From positions 62,001-126,000 of the forward strand of contig NZ_JALNMH010000012.1 in NCBI RefSeq assembly GCF_023156535.1: a stretch of 64,000 nt of DNA. Reading direction: 5' to 3'. The notes under the pieces were generated by a model. It did no database searches and had not been told where the DNA came from. It saw only the letters and a program-made list of their open reading frames with translations. Below, in pieces: positions 48,658 to 56,892 of this stretch. This stretch comes from Pseudomarimonas salicorniae. GTDB taxonomy: Bacteria; Pseudomonadota; Gammaproteobacteria; Xanthomonadales; Xanthomonadaceae. The position numbers and the translations under genes are program-made. Position 1 is the stretch's first letter; each line of letters opens with the position of its first letter.

Positions 48658-49307
48658 GTACGGCACCGGGCCCGGCAGCGCGCTGGCGTTGGCTGAAGGC
48701 CGCCGCGCACGCCTGTGCTCTGCTGCCGTTCGCTGCGCTGCTTGCCGATGTCCAGGCCGACCGGCTCGGCGCCGACCCGGTGGCCGAACTGACCCACAGG
48801 ACCGGTGAGTGGGCGCTCTGGGCACTGCTTGCCTGCCTGTCGATGACGCCGCTGCGCCGTCTGCTGGGTCGTCCCTGGCCGCTCCGCTTCCGGCGCATGC
48901 TCGGCCTCTACGCGTTCTTCTACACCTCCCTGCATCTCGCGATCTACCTGGTGCTCGATCTCGGCGGATACTGGACACAGATCGGCGAGGACCTGCTCAA
49001 GCGTCCCTTCATCACCGTCGGTTTCGCATCGTGGCTGCTCATGCTGCCCCTGGCCGCCACCTCCACCCGTACGGCCATGCGCCACCTCGGACGCCGCTGG
49101 AACGCGCTGCACCGCGCCGTCTACCCGGCCGGCATCCTGGCGATCCTGCACTTCTGGTGGCAGGTGAAGGCGGACTGGCGCGAACCGGCCCTGTACGGCG
49201 TGATCCTGCTGGTGCTGCTGGCGGCGCGCGTGCGCCGCGGGGGCTCAGCGCGGACCGAGCAGGAACAGCGCGGCCAGCGCCGCGGCAAGCAGGCTCGCGG
49301 CCAGTAG
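48654..49307 (+). CDS. msrQ: MsrQ haem-binding membrane subunit with probable CTG start
   Basis: A 217-residue haem b inner-membrane protein that passes electrons from the respiratory chain to MsrP. It has about six helices, including [20 protein letters not shown] and [21 protein letters not shown] with conserved histidines. No ATG, GTG or TTG lies in frame near the msrP stop. CTG 48654 overlaps it (CTGA) and has GAGG at 48645-48648, five bases before. The 3' 63 bases overlap the convergent FHA gene. Confidence 0.88.
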
Positions 49308-50111
49308 CAGCCAGCCGAAACGGCCACCACCTGAGGCCTCGGCATCGCTCGGGGACTGCGGCGCCGGCGACTCGGCGCGCACCGCACGCAGGGTTTGCGT
49401 GCTGCCGGCATTGGCACCGGGCTGGATCGGCTCGTCGTCGGTCGCTGCGCCGCGCGCCGGAAGGCCCGGCGCCTCGAGCACGAATCGATGGACATCGAGA
49501 GCAATCTGGTCGCCGGGATGGAGGATGGCGTTGCGAACCGGCACCCCATTTACCACGACGCCGTCCTGGGTGCCCAGGTCGCGCAGCACGACGCGATCGC
49601 CATGCACCTCGAAAGACAGGGCCTGGTCGGGAATCTCCGCATCGTCGATGCGGATACCGGCGTCCTTGCCGCGCCCGACGACCACTCGCGACTGCAGCGA
49701 AATGCTGCGTCCGTAGAAGCCCCCGGCCACCCCGCGCAGTACCACCCTCGATGATGCGGCGCGGGCGGCAGGATCAGCGCTTTCCGGGGCGGACTGGTCA
49801 GGCACGCGGACCACGATCGACTGGTCCCGCTCCGGCTTGAGCAGCAACTGGGCGCGGCCCAGGCTCAGCACGTCACCCAGTCGCAGGAGGGCAAACTCCA
49901 GCACCTGGCGGCCGTTGACGTGCACCTGGGCACCCGCGGCAGCCACGTGCAGCAGGATGCCGCGCTGCGGATCGATGCTGATGATGGCGTGGCGGGGCAG
50001 CACGCCCTCCACCGGCAACACGATGTCGTTGCCTGCAGCCGCGCCGAGCGTCAGCTCACCGCCCTCCAGTGCTACGTCCGTGTGCTCGCCGTTGGGAAAA
50101 CTGATGCGCAT
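49245..50111 (-). CDS. Double FHA-domain membrane-anchored protein
   Basis: A 288-residue protein with two FHA-like modules (about 1-95 and 125-205) and a C-terminal transmembrane helix ([19 protein letters not shown]), so the FHA part should be cytosolic. The second module has VVVGRGKDAGIRIDD and DLGTQDGVVVNGVPV. The phosphothreonine-binding Ser/His pair of classic FHA domains is weak or absent in both (VLPRHA in the first, PDQALSFE in the second). The gene overlaps the 3' end of msrQ by 63 bases in the opposite direction. Partners unknown. Confidence 0.85.
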   Translation of the reverse strand: MRISFPNGEHTDVALEGGELTLGAAAGNDIVLPVEGVLPRHAIISIDPQRGILLHVAAAGAQVHVNGRQVLEFALLRLGDVLSLGRAQLLLKPERDQSIVVRVPDQSAPESADPAARAASSRVVLRGVAGGFYGRSISLQSRVVVGRGKDAGIRIDDAEIPDQALSFEVHGDRVVLRDLGTQDGVVVNGVPVRNAILHPGDQIALDVHRFVLEAPGLPARGAATDDEPIQPGANAGSTQTLRAVRAESPAPQSPSDAEASGGGRFGWLLLAASLLAAALAALFLLGPR

Positions 50112-50229
50112 CGCGCGGCCCCTTCCGCCCCTCGCAGGGACTCTAGCACTGGCGGCACGGCGAGGTGAAGCATCGGGCTGACAACTGCGGCGCGCCGGCG
50201 CATGATGCGGCCACCAAGGGAGGACGCCG

Positions 50230-50505
50230 ATGCCGACAGTTCGAGTAGAACGCCAGCACAGCAAACCGATCAAGGCCGCCAAGGCCTCAGTGGAACGCGT
50301 GGCCGAGCATATCGCGGAGCGCTTCGATGTCGAATACGAGTGGGAGGGCGAGACCCTTCACTTCCAGCGCACCGGCGTCGATGGCCATATCCATCTCGAG
50401 AAGCACAAGGTCACCGTGGTGGCCAACCTCGGGTTCCTGCTCGGGGCGTTGAAGGGGCCGGTGGAGAGGGCCATCCACGAGTACATCGACAAGGAGTTCG
50501 GCTGA
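50230..50505 (+). CDS. Polyhydroxyalkanoic acid system family protein
   Basis: A 91-residue small protein matching the family annotated as polyhydroxyalkanoate granule-region protein, with KAAKASVERVAEHIAERFDV, GVDGHIHLEKHKVTVVANLG and IHEYIDKEFG. It has a good GGAGG before ATG 50230. No PHA synthase or phasin gene lies nearby, so a PHA role is not supported by context. Confidence 0.78.
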   Translation: MPTVRVERQHSKPIKAAKASVERVAEHIAERFDVEYEWEGETLHFQRTGVDGHIHLEKHKVTVVANLGFLLGALKGPVERAIHEYIDKEFG

Positions 50506-50615
50506 TCGCCGACTCCCCGGGGAGACCCTGAGCAAGTCCAGCGCCCCACGCCGGCGGGTGTGCCGCCGGCCAGCAAGGCGCGCCTCGCAGGGCGTGGCAG
50601 TGCCGCGGCAGGACA

Positions 50616-51338
50616 CTAACCACGGGGCGTCACCGCGAAGGGCTCCGGATGACCCTCGAACAGGCGTCGGCTGACCTCCAGCTCACGCCGCGCGATCTCC
50701 TCTACAAACCCGCTGGCCCCTCCCAGCGCCCGGAAAGCGGAGAAGCCGCGCTCCAGAAAGGTCTGCAACTCGGCAAGACCCGCCGCCCTGGCTGGCCCCC
50801 GCGACAGTCGCAGCAGGGTCCCGATAGCCGGCTTCGACACCGCGCGGTCAAGGTCGATGCCGACCTGGTGGATCAGCATGACCTGGTGCCGGCGCAGTCG
50901 GCGCAAGCCCATTTTCCGGTAGGCCTCGGCGTAGGCCTCGACTGTGATCGGCGGACGCTCGATCAGGGTGTGCAGGGTCGCGGCCAGGCGCAGGTCCAGG
51001 GCGTGGCTGAGGGCGGCCAGCTCGATGGCGTCGGCCGCTGCCCCGAGCAGCTTGTCCGGGAGCACCCGGCGCATCACCGGCAGCACGCGCTCGACATCGC
51101 GGTCGCGCCCGCTGACGTCGAAGTCGCCATAGAGGTCGGACAGAAAGAACTCGGCGGCCGGCCGCTCGCGCGGCGACGCCAGGAAATCGGTAAAGCTCTC
51201 GCGCAGCCGTTCGGCCTGCCAGCGGCGCAGCGGCCCGAGCAGTGGCAGTCGGTTGCGCGGCTCGAGGTCGGGGTCGTGAAGCCGGCGGTTGGCTTCGAGC
51301 AGCTGGGGCAGTCGTGCCTGGACGGGGGATCGGCGCAT
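50616..51338 (-). CDS. Conserved hypothetical protein
   Basis: A 240-residue soluble, mainly helical, charged protein with the notable segment FFLSDLYGDFDVSGRDRDVE followed by VLPVMRRVLP. I recognise no characterised family. ATG 51338 (MRRSPVQARLPQLLEANRRL) is the likely start. It is divergent from the diguanylate cyclase gene, with 81 bases between starts. Confidence 0.7.
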   Translation of the reverse strand: MRRSPVQARLPQLLEANRRLHDPDLEPRNRLPLLGPLRRWQAERLRESFTDFLASPRERPAAEFFLSDLYGDFDVSGRDRDVERVLPVMRRVLPDKLLGAAADAIELAALSHALDLRLAATLHTLIERPPITVEAYAEAYRKMGLRRLRRHQVMLIHQVGIDLDRAVSKPAIGTLLRLSRGPARAAGLAELQTFLERGFSAFRALGGASGFVEEIARRELEVSRRLFEGHPEPFAVTPRG

Positions 51339-51419
51339 GCCCCCATTATCTCCAGCCTGACGTGGTGTTGAAGTGGTCGCCGGCTTGCGCCGGCTGCGGG
51401 GCTTGCCGATGATGCCGGC

Positions 51420-53117
51420 ATGAGTGCCCAACCCACCGCTTCGCCGCGCCGTGCCGTCCTGCTTGGGCTGCTTGCTGCCCTGCTGCTGGTGCTGCTCGCC
51501 CAACGCGGCCTGGGGCTGTGGTCGCAGTGGCAGGCCGAAGGGGCTCGGGATGCCGCGCAGACCATCGAGCACGCACTGTGGCTTCGCGGCGAGGTGCATG
51601 CATTGGCCGCAGCGGAGTCGGCCTGGATCGCGCAGGGTCGCGGCGACGGCCTGGCTCGCGCCGAGCGCCACCGCTCGGCCACCGACGCCGCTCTGGCAGG
51701 CCTCGCCCGCCACGCCCTCAGCGACAGCGCCCGGAACAACGTCCGCCAGCTTGAAGCCCTGATCGGTGAGCTGCGTGGCGAAGTGGAGCGGCTGCAGTCG
51801 CAGCGCCGGGCGACCGGCCCGGTCTTCGGTGACCGCGGACTCGCCGAGGCAGGCATAGGCGGACTGCAGGATCGCGCCGACACCCTGGTCAGCGCCCTTC
51901 ACGCGGAGGCCCTTGGCCAACTGGAGTCCATCGAGTCGTCATCCGCCCTGCGCAGCATGCTTGGCTGGCTGCTCCTGCTGCTGGCCCTGCCCCTGCTCGG
52001 CCTGCAGATCTCCCTGTTGTATTTCGAAGCCCGGGCCCGGCAACGGGCCGAGGACGAGCAGCGGCGCCTGACTGCCCAGGCCGAACGCGAGCAGAAGGTC
52101 GCGCAGCGCCACGCCGGCGACCTCGACCGTCTGGGCGAGCTCGGCGACCAGCTGCGCCCGACGCGCAACATCGAAGAGATCGGCGAGGTGCTGAAGTCCT
52201 CGATGCAACACGTGCTCTCCCAGTTCCATGGTGCGCTCTACCTGCAGGCGCCTTCGCGCAACGTGATCCGCCGCCAAGTTGCCTGGGGCAAGCCCGAGGT
52301 GCCGCTCGAGGACATGTTCACCGTCGAGGACTGCTGGGCGATCCGCCGCGGCATTCCCTATCCCAACGACCCGCAGGCCCCGCCCTGCCGGCACCTGACC
52401 GAGGGCAGCGACCCCCGTCACGTGCTCTGTGTGCCGCTGATGAACCAGGGCGACGCCATCGGCGTGCTGCATCTGTCCGGCGATGTCGCCCCAGGCCGCC
52501 GCGAGCGGCGCATTGCCCAGGGCATCGCCGACCTGCTGGCCTTGTCGATCAGCCAGCTGCGCCTGCAGGAGTCGCTGCGCGTACAGTCGGTGCGCGACCC
52601 CACCACCGGGCTCTTCAACCGCCGCTACATCGATGCCTCGCTGCTTCGGGAGTGCCTGCGCGCGCGCCGCGGCCAGCAGACCCTGGCCCTCCTGCTGATC
52701 GACCTGGACGACTTCAAGCGCTTCAACGAACGCCACAGCCATGAGGCCGGCGACGCAGCGCTGGGCCAGATCGGCCAGTTGATCCAGCAGACCATCCGCC
52801 CCGAGGACATCGCTGGCCGCCACGGCGGCGAGGAGTTCCTCGTGCTGATGCCGGAGGTCGATCTCGCCACCGCGCTCGACCGTGCGGAGCTGCTGCGCCG
52901 CGCCCTGCACTCGGCGCCGATCGACCTGCACGGTCGGCGCGTGGAGGCGGTCCATTGCTCGATCGGCATCGCCCTTTACCCGCTGCACGGCAACGAGCCC
53001 GGTGTCTGCCTGCGCGCGGCGGAGAAGGCCGTTCAGCAGGCCAAGGAGCAGGGCCGCGACCGCGTCGTATCCGCACCGGTGCCCGCCAGCGAGCCCGCCG
53101 GCCAGGGGACCGGCTGA
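51420..53117 (+). CDS. Membrane diguanylate cyclase with GAF and GGEEF domains
   Basis: A 565-residue inner-membrane protein. Two transmembrane helices (about 12-30 and 180-200) enclose a periplasmic helical sensor. A coiled linker follows, then a GAF-like domain (about 245-390, with CWAIRRGIPYPNDPQAPPC and HVLCVPLMNQGDAIGVLHLSG) and a GGDEF domain with GGEEF at 469-473. An RxxD inhibitory site (RPED, 460-463) sits five residues before it, so product inhibition is expected. It should synthesise cyclic di-GMP. A CheZ-like gene follows after 105 bases. Confidence 0.92.
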   Translation: MSAQPTASPRRAVLLGLLAALLLVLLAQRGLGLWSQWQAEGARDAAQTIEHALWLRGEVHALAAAESAWIAQGRGDGLARAERHRSATDAALAGLARHALSDSARNNVRQLEALIGELRGEVERLQSQRRATGPVFGDRGLAEAGIGGLQDRADTLVSALHAEALGQLESIESSSALRSMLGWLLLLLALPLLGLQISLLYFEARARQRAEDEQRRLTAQAEREQKVAQRHAGDLDRLGELGDQLRPTRNIEEIGEVLKSSMQHVLSQFHGALYLQAPSRNVIRRQVAWGKPEVPLEDMFTVEDCWAIRRGIPYPNDPQAPPCRHLTEGSDPRHVLCVPLMNQGDAIGVLHLSGDVAPGRRERRIAQGIADLLALSISQLRLQESLRVQSVRDPTTGLFNRRYIDASLLRECLRARRGQQTLALLLIDLDDFKRFNERHSHEAGDAALGQIGQLIQQTIRPEDIAGRHGGEEFLVLMPEVDLATALDRAELLRRALHSAPIDLHGRRVEAVHCSIGIALYPLHGNEPGVCLRAAEKAVQQAKEQGRDRVVSAPVPASEPAGQGTG

Positions 53118-53222
53118 GCAGAAGCCCTTGTTTGCAGACCGCAAGCAGGGGTGATCCCTACTGCTCGCTCAGGCCACGGCCTGCTAGATTGTTCAGCAAC
53201 GGAGCGCCTGGGAGAGGCAACC

Positions 53223-54050
53223 ATGGCCGAACAGGGAAAGACGGGCGGACCCGGGGGTGACCAGCTCTCGGAGCAGCTGCATCCGATTCTCCAGGAGTGG
53301 AGCCAGCTGATCACCTCGCTGGCCAGTCTGATCCGCGAGAACGTGGAAGGGCTTCTGCCAGCCGTGTTCGGTCTCGCCAACCTCGCCCAGAGGGCTTCCG
53401 AAGCCAAGGTCTCCGCCTCGCAGGGCGCCCGCGCCGCCGGTGCCTCGCTGCGCGACCGCGCCGGCAAGCTCAAGCAGGCGATGGAACCGCTGGAACAGGC
53501 CATCGAGGCTGCACGCCCGGTCAAGGCCCTGCTCGGCCCACTGGCCGACCAGGCCCAGGTGCTCCGCGAGCGCTATCCCGACGACGCCGATCTGGCCCGC
53601 TTCCTTGACCTGCTCGGCGGCGGTGGTGATGGCGCGGCCCTGCAGCGGGTCAATACCCTGGTCGAGGCCGCCGAAGTCGTCGAAACCGCGGGGATCGGTG
53701 CGCTGGGAGAACTGGAGTCCGGGCTCGACCGCATCGACGAGATGCTGCATTCCGACACCGCCGAACTCGAGGCCGCTGCCGCGCGTGTCAAGCATTTCGT
53801 CGACTCCAGCCGCGAGGCGATCGACCAGCTGATCGTCAAGCTGCAGTTCCAGGACCGCACCGATCAGATCCTCCAGCATCTGCTGGCGGACTTCGAAAGC
53901 CTGCGCAGCGCGCTTAACGAGGTTGGGGAACAGCCCTTCGATGTCGAGGCCTGGCGAAACGAGCGGCAGCGCCGTTTCACTACCGCCGAGGAGCGCCAGG
54001 CGGGCAGCGGCAGCGTGTCCACCGACGCCGGCGATATCGAGCTCTTCTGA
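53223..54050 (+). CDS. CheZ-like helical protein
   Basis: A 275-residue soluble, almost entirely helical protein. The stretch DQLIVKLQFQDRTDQILQHLLADF and the acidic, aromatic C-terminal tail GDIELF resemble CheZ and CheZ-like phosphatase proteins, whose tails bind CheY. No transmembrane segment is present. A GGGAGAGG ribosome-binding site precedes ATG 53223. The neighbouring diguanylate cyclase suggests a signalling role. Whether it is a real phosphatase is inference; no chemotaxis operon is present. Confidence 0.7.
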   Translation: MAEQGKTGGPGGDQLSEQLHPILQEWSQLITSLASLIRENVEGLLPAVFGLANLAQRASEAKVSASQGARAAGASLRDRAGKLKQAMEPLEQAIEAARPVKALLGPLADQAQVLRERYPDDADLARFLDLLGGGGDGAALQRVNTLVEAAEVVETAGIGALGELESGLDRIDEMLHSDTAELEAAAARVKHFVDSSREAIDQLIVKLQFQDRTDQILQHLLADFESLRSALNEVGEQPFDVEAWRNERQRRFTTAEERQAGSGSVSTDAGDIELF

Positions 54051-54058
54051 GAAGGCGC

Positions 54059-54328
54059 TCAGCGCAGCGCTACGAGTTCGTCGCCGACCTGCAGGGCGGG
54101 CAGAGGGGGCCGCAGGGCCTCTCCGGGAGAAAAGCTGCCGAGCAGGTCGACCCGACCCGGCAGGTGGAGCAGCACCTCGGTGTGCTCGCCAAAGCGTGAG
54201 GCCTCGACCGCGGCCATGAACTTGGCGGCCTGGATCGCCCGGGCCTCTAGATCATGCACCCCTTTGTGGACCCCCTCCCGGAAGACCGCGAAACGGTGGG
54301 CAGAGGGAATGACGCGATAGCTGATCAT
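54059..54328 (-). CDS. Small hypothetical protein, DUF2188-like
   Basis: An 89-residue protein (MISYRVIPSAHRFAVFREGV, then ARAIQAAKFMAAVEASRF and TEVLLHLPGRVDLL) with the layout of short DUF2188-like proteins. The stop is 8 bases from the convergent CheZ-like gene. Function unknown. I took ATG 54328; an upstream in-frame extension looks like non-coding sequence. Confidence 0.6.
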   Translation of the reverse strand: MISYRVIPSAHRFAVFREGVHKGVHDLEARAIQAAKFMAAVEASRFGEHTEVLLHLPGRVDLLGSFSPGEALRPPLPALQVGDELVALR

Positions 54329-54499
54329 GGCGGCGGGTCCTGGCGGGAGGGCGGGGCCGGGGAGATCCGCTTCCCTGTGGATCCGCTTCGGCCCGGTGCC
54401 CGGAAGCTTGCCGGCCCGTATCCCTCGCCGGTATCGGTCGAAGCCGGCGCGCCGTGTAGGAATTTTCCTAGCCGCTCCCGGCACCGCCGAGCGTCCGCG

Positions 54500-54754
54500 T
54501 CAGAGCAGCGCTTCCAGCCCCTCCGAGCGCGGCGGCTCGCAGGCCTCGGATGCGGTGAACCTCAGGAACAGGATGGAGGCGCGGGCCAGTTCGTTGAAAT
54601 AGAACACCAGACCGTAGCGCGCCTGTTCGGCCAGCACCTGCGCGCCCTCGATCATCACCCCATCGCGATCGGCGCGCTGCGCGCCCCGCTCCACGTGATC
54701 GAGGAAGGCCTGCACCGCAGCAGGCTCGCAGACTTCGGCTCGGTACCAGCTCAT
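54500..54754 (-). CDS. Small hypothetical protein
   Basis: An 84-residue soluble protein starting MSWYRAEVCEPAAVQAFLD and ending SEGLEALL. It contains no domain I recognise. The 171-base gap to the next gene on its 3' side (54329-54499) shows nothing notable. Confidence 0.5.
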   Translation of the reverse strand: MSWYRAEVCEPAAVQAFLDHVERGAQRADRDGVMIEGAQVLAEQARYGLVFYFNELARASILFLRFTASEACEPPRSEGLEALL

Positions 54755-54878
54755 CAAGCGCAACTTCCCTAAGGCTCGACTAGCAGGTGTCACGAGCGCG
54801 ACGGATCTCCCACCCCTGTTGGCCATCGCGGCAGCGTGCGCCCGGCAGCTCCTGCCCTGATCGGCAGTTGCCCGAGTC

Positions 54879-55009
54879 GGGCGCGAAGCAGACCTTCCGC
54901 AAAACCCGAACGTAGGAGCCAGCTTGCTGGCGATAGGCGCCCTGGATGGGACGATCGCCAGCAAGCGGGCTCCTGCATGCAACGGCATCGCAAGCTCTGC
55001 TTTGCGCCC
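54879..55009. repeat. Modular inverted-end element, short form (131 bp)
   Basis: It runs from GGGCGCGAAGCAGACCTTCC (54879) to CTCTGCTTTGCGCCC (55009), with the A palindrome at 54912-54976. One arm has a changed base (GCAAGCGGGC). The end GCAACGGCATCGCAAGC matches the junction part of the long forms. Confidence 0.85.
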
Positions 55010-55045
55010 GAACCGTGTACCCGCGCCACCCTTCCGTTTCTTTAG

Positions 55046-55141
55046 TGGGAGTGCCCTTGGGCACGACCGCGGAGTTGCGGCCCAGCCCCGGTCTGCGGTG
55101 CATCTGTAGCGCCTCGGTCGCGCCCAAGCGCGATCCTCCAG
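55046..55141. repeat. Modular element remnant (B hairpin)
   Basis: An isolated B hairpin (left arm near GAGTGCCCTTGGGCACGACC, right arm degraded to GCGCCCAAGCGCGATCC) without recognisable ends. It follows the short element directly. Confidence 0.6.
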
Positions 55142-55270
55142 GAGCCCCGCCATTTGACGGGCCGGGCGAATGGAAAACATGCAACCGCAGAAGACCTCCA
55201 GCGCCTCGCGACTTGAGTGGTCGCCTCCAAGACCAGGGCAGCTTCCCCGGAGGTAAACGATCGGGAGCCG
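55142..55270. other. Gap between repeat arrays with no recognised gene
   Basis: No open frame with family resemblance and no hairpin with a T-run. The right end (GATCGGGAGCCGGCGGG) starts to resemble the tail-repeat unit that follows. Confidence 0.4.
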
Positions 55271-55529
55271 GCGGGAGGAGTGCGGTGAGAGCTGCCGGTT
55301 GCGAACCGCCAGGTTCGCGGCGCACCGAACGCCCTGCGCTGTATCAGCTCAGGGCCGGGGAATCGCGCGACCGGAGCCGCTTCGAAGAAGTGGCGGAGAG
55401 AGTGGGGTGAGGAGCGCCGCTTGCGAACCGCCAGGTTCGCGGCGCACCGAACGCCCTGCGCTGTATCAGCGCAGGGCCGGGGAGTCGCGCGACCGGAGCC
55501 GCTTCGAAGAAGTGGCGGAGAGAGTGGGA
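55271..55529 (-). repeat. tRNA-Ser tail repeats (122-bp unit, two good copies and a trace)
   Basis: Positions 55299-55406 and 55421-55528 are nearly identical (two differences seen) with an exact 122-base period. Each unit contains the last bases of tRNA-Ser (TGGCGGAGAGAGTGGG on the plus strand, at 55391 and inside the gene at 55513). Each also has a hairpin GCGAACC-GCCA-GGTTCGC and a longer one (55453-55463 with 55467-55477, 11 bp perfect in the gene-proximal copy). A degraded third tail is visible near 55271-55286. On the minus strand the array lies directly 3' of the tRNA. Confidence 0.93.
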
Positions 55530-55602
55530 TTCGAACCCACGGTGGGCGTAAACCCACGGCAGTTTTCAAGACTGCTGCCTTAAACCGCTCGGCCATCTCT
55601 CC
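55513..55602 (-). tRNA. serT: tRNA-Ser (anticodon UGA)
   Basis: A 90-nucleotide minus-strand tRNA with a 7-bp acceptor stem (GGAGAGA paired to the 3' arm), a class II long variable arm, the TUC loop GGTTCGAATCC and an encoded CCA. The anticodon loop reads CTTGAAA, giving UGA. The gene symbol follows the E. coli name for this isoacceptor. Its 3' end is copied in the repeats next to it. Confidence 0.96.
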
Positions 55603-55722
55603 GTCTGGTCGGCAAGTGTAGCCGCTGGTCAGACAGGCGCGAAACTGTGAACCGCGTCGACGTTCCCCTTGGTGTGGTTCGGGGCAGACTGCGCGCTGAG
55701 CCGAACCGTGGTACCCCTGATC

Positions 55723-56892
55723 GTGTCGAAGCGTGCCTTCTGGGCCTGGATCCTGGCAGCCCTGCCGTTGAGCGCGGCCATTGGCGGCGAGATCCTGGTC
55801 CTGCATACCCTGCCCGCCGAGCCGCGGCCGATCGCTGCGGGCAAGTCAGGTGCTGCCCTGCTGGAGCTGGCCCTGCCCGGCCGCTCGGTGGTCTTCGAAC
55901 TGGAGCCGAACCGCACCCTGCTCGGCCACATGCCCGCCGACTTCCGCAAGCGCCTGGAGTGGTCGCAGGTCGAACTGTTCGAGGGCCGTGTGGCCGACGT
56001 GCCCGGAAGCTGGGTACGACTGAACCGCCAGGGCCGCACCTGGCAGGGCGCCTGGTTCGATGGCAAGACCGTGCATTTCCTCGACCCTGCTGCCGCCGCC
56101 AAGTCGATCGGCAGCGTGCCCGACGGGGCCGGACATGTGATCTACCGCATGGACGACCTGGTGATCGAGGGGCTGGCGCACGATAGCCTGCCTGCCCGCT
56201 CCAGCTACCAGTCCTTTATCAAGGACATCGGTGAGTACCTGCCGCAGGCCAAGGCGACGCTGCGCGAGTTGAACCTCACGGTCGTCACCGACACCGAGTT
56301 CACCACGCTGCACGGCAGCAACCGCGACAGCATCGTCGCCGGCCGCCTCAACGTCGTCGACGGCTTCTACCGCGCCCAGCTGTCGGTGCAGATCCGCCTG
56401 GGCACACTGCGCCATCTGACCGACAACGGCCCGCTGACCATGACACTGGCCTCAGGCGGCAGCGGCGAACCGACCCTGATCTCCACCTTCCGCAGCTATA
56501 TGTCGGGCGGCGCCGGCAACAGCATCCCCAAGGGCGGCCTCAACCACCTGTTCAGCGGCAAGGACTTCGACGGCAGCACGGCCGGCGTGGCCTATGTCGG
56601 CGTGCTCTGCAGCAGCAGCTTCGGCTATGCCATCAACCAGGTACGCAGCGGCTCGGCCAGCACGGCGGTGATCATCGCCCATGAGATGGGCCACAACTTC
56701 GGCGCGAACCACGATGGCGGAACATCGAGCTGCGCCAGCGGCACATGGATCATGAGCCCTTCGGTCAACGGTGGATTGAACCAGTTCTCGCAGTGCTCAC
56801 TCGATGCGATGCTGCCGCGGGCCGCCTCGGCCAGCTGCCTGACCGCGGTGACCACGGGAAGCGGCATCTACGCCAACGGTTTCGAGGGCTGA
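55723..56892 (+). CDS. Secreted reprolysin-like (M12B-type) metallopeptidase
   Basis: A 389-residue secreted zinc protease. A signal peptide (about 1-20, SKRAFWAWILAALPLSAAIG) leads to a propeptide-like beta region and the catalytic domain with the metzincin site HEMGHNFGANHD (His320, Glu321, His324, His330, Asp331) and a downstream Met-turn candidate (WIMSPS). Start is GTG 55723, preferred over TTG 55669 because it gives a proper signal peptide. The C-terminus ends IYANGFEG. It overlaps the convergent LysR gene by 25 bases. Confidence 0.85.
   Translation: MSKRAFWAWILAALPLSAAIGGEILVLHTLPAEPRPIAAGKSGAALLELALPGRSVVFELEPNRTLLGHMPADFRKRLEWSQVELFEGRVADVPGSWVRLNRQGRTWQGAWFDGKTVHFLDPAAAAKSIGSVPDGAGHVIYRMDDLVIEGLAHDSLPARSSYQSFIKDIGEYLPQAKATLRELNLTVVTDTEFTTLHGSNRDSIVAGRLNVVDGFYRAQLSVQIRLGTLRHLTDNGPLTMTLASGGSGEPTLISTFRSYMSGGAGNSIPKGGLNHLFSGKDFDGSTAGVAYVGVLCSSSFGYAINQVRSGSASTAVIIAHEMGHNFGANHDGGTSSCASGTWIMSPSVNGGLNQFSQCSLDAMLPRAASASCLTAVTTGSGIYANGFEG

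Noticed and set aside
50641-51371. Plus-strand frame opposite the conserved hypothetical gene at 50616-51338
   Set aside because: The minus-strand frame has a compact start and a conserved-looking aromatic/acidic motif; the plus frame is compositionally a shadow.
53118-53222. Hairpin-like CCCTTGTTTGC with GCAAGCAGGGG after the cyclase gene
   Set aside because: It needs G-U pairs and has no T-run, so it is not supported as a terminator.
55299-55621. Plus-strand frames reading through the tRNA-Ser gene and its repeats (VGFEPT-like peptides)
   Set aside because: These are well-known artefacts of translating the complement of a tRNA-Ser gene and its repeated tail.
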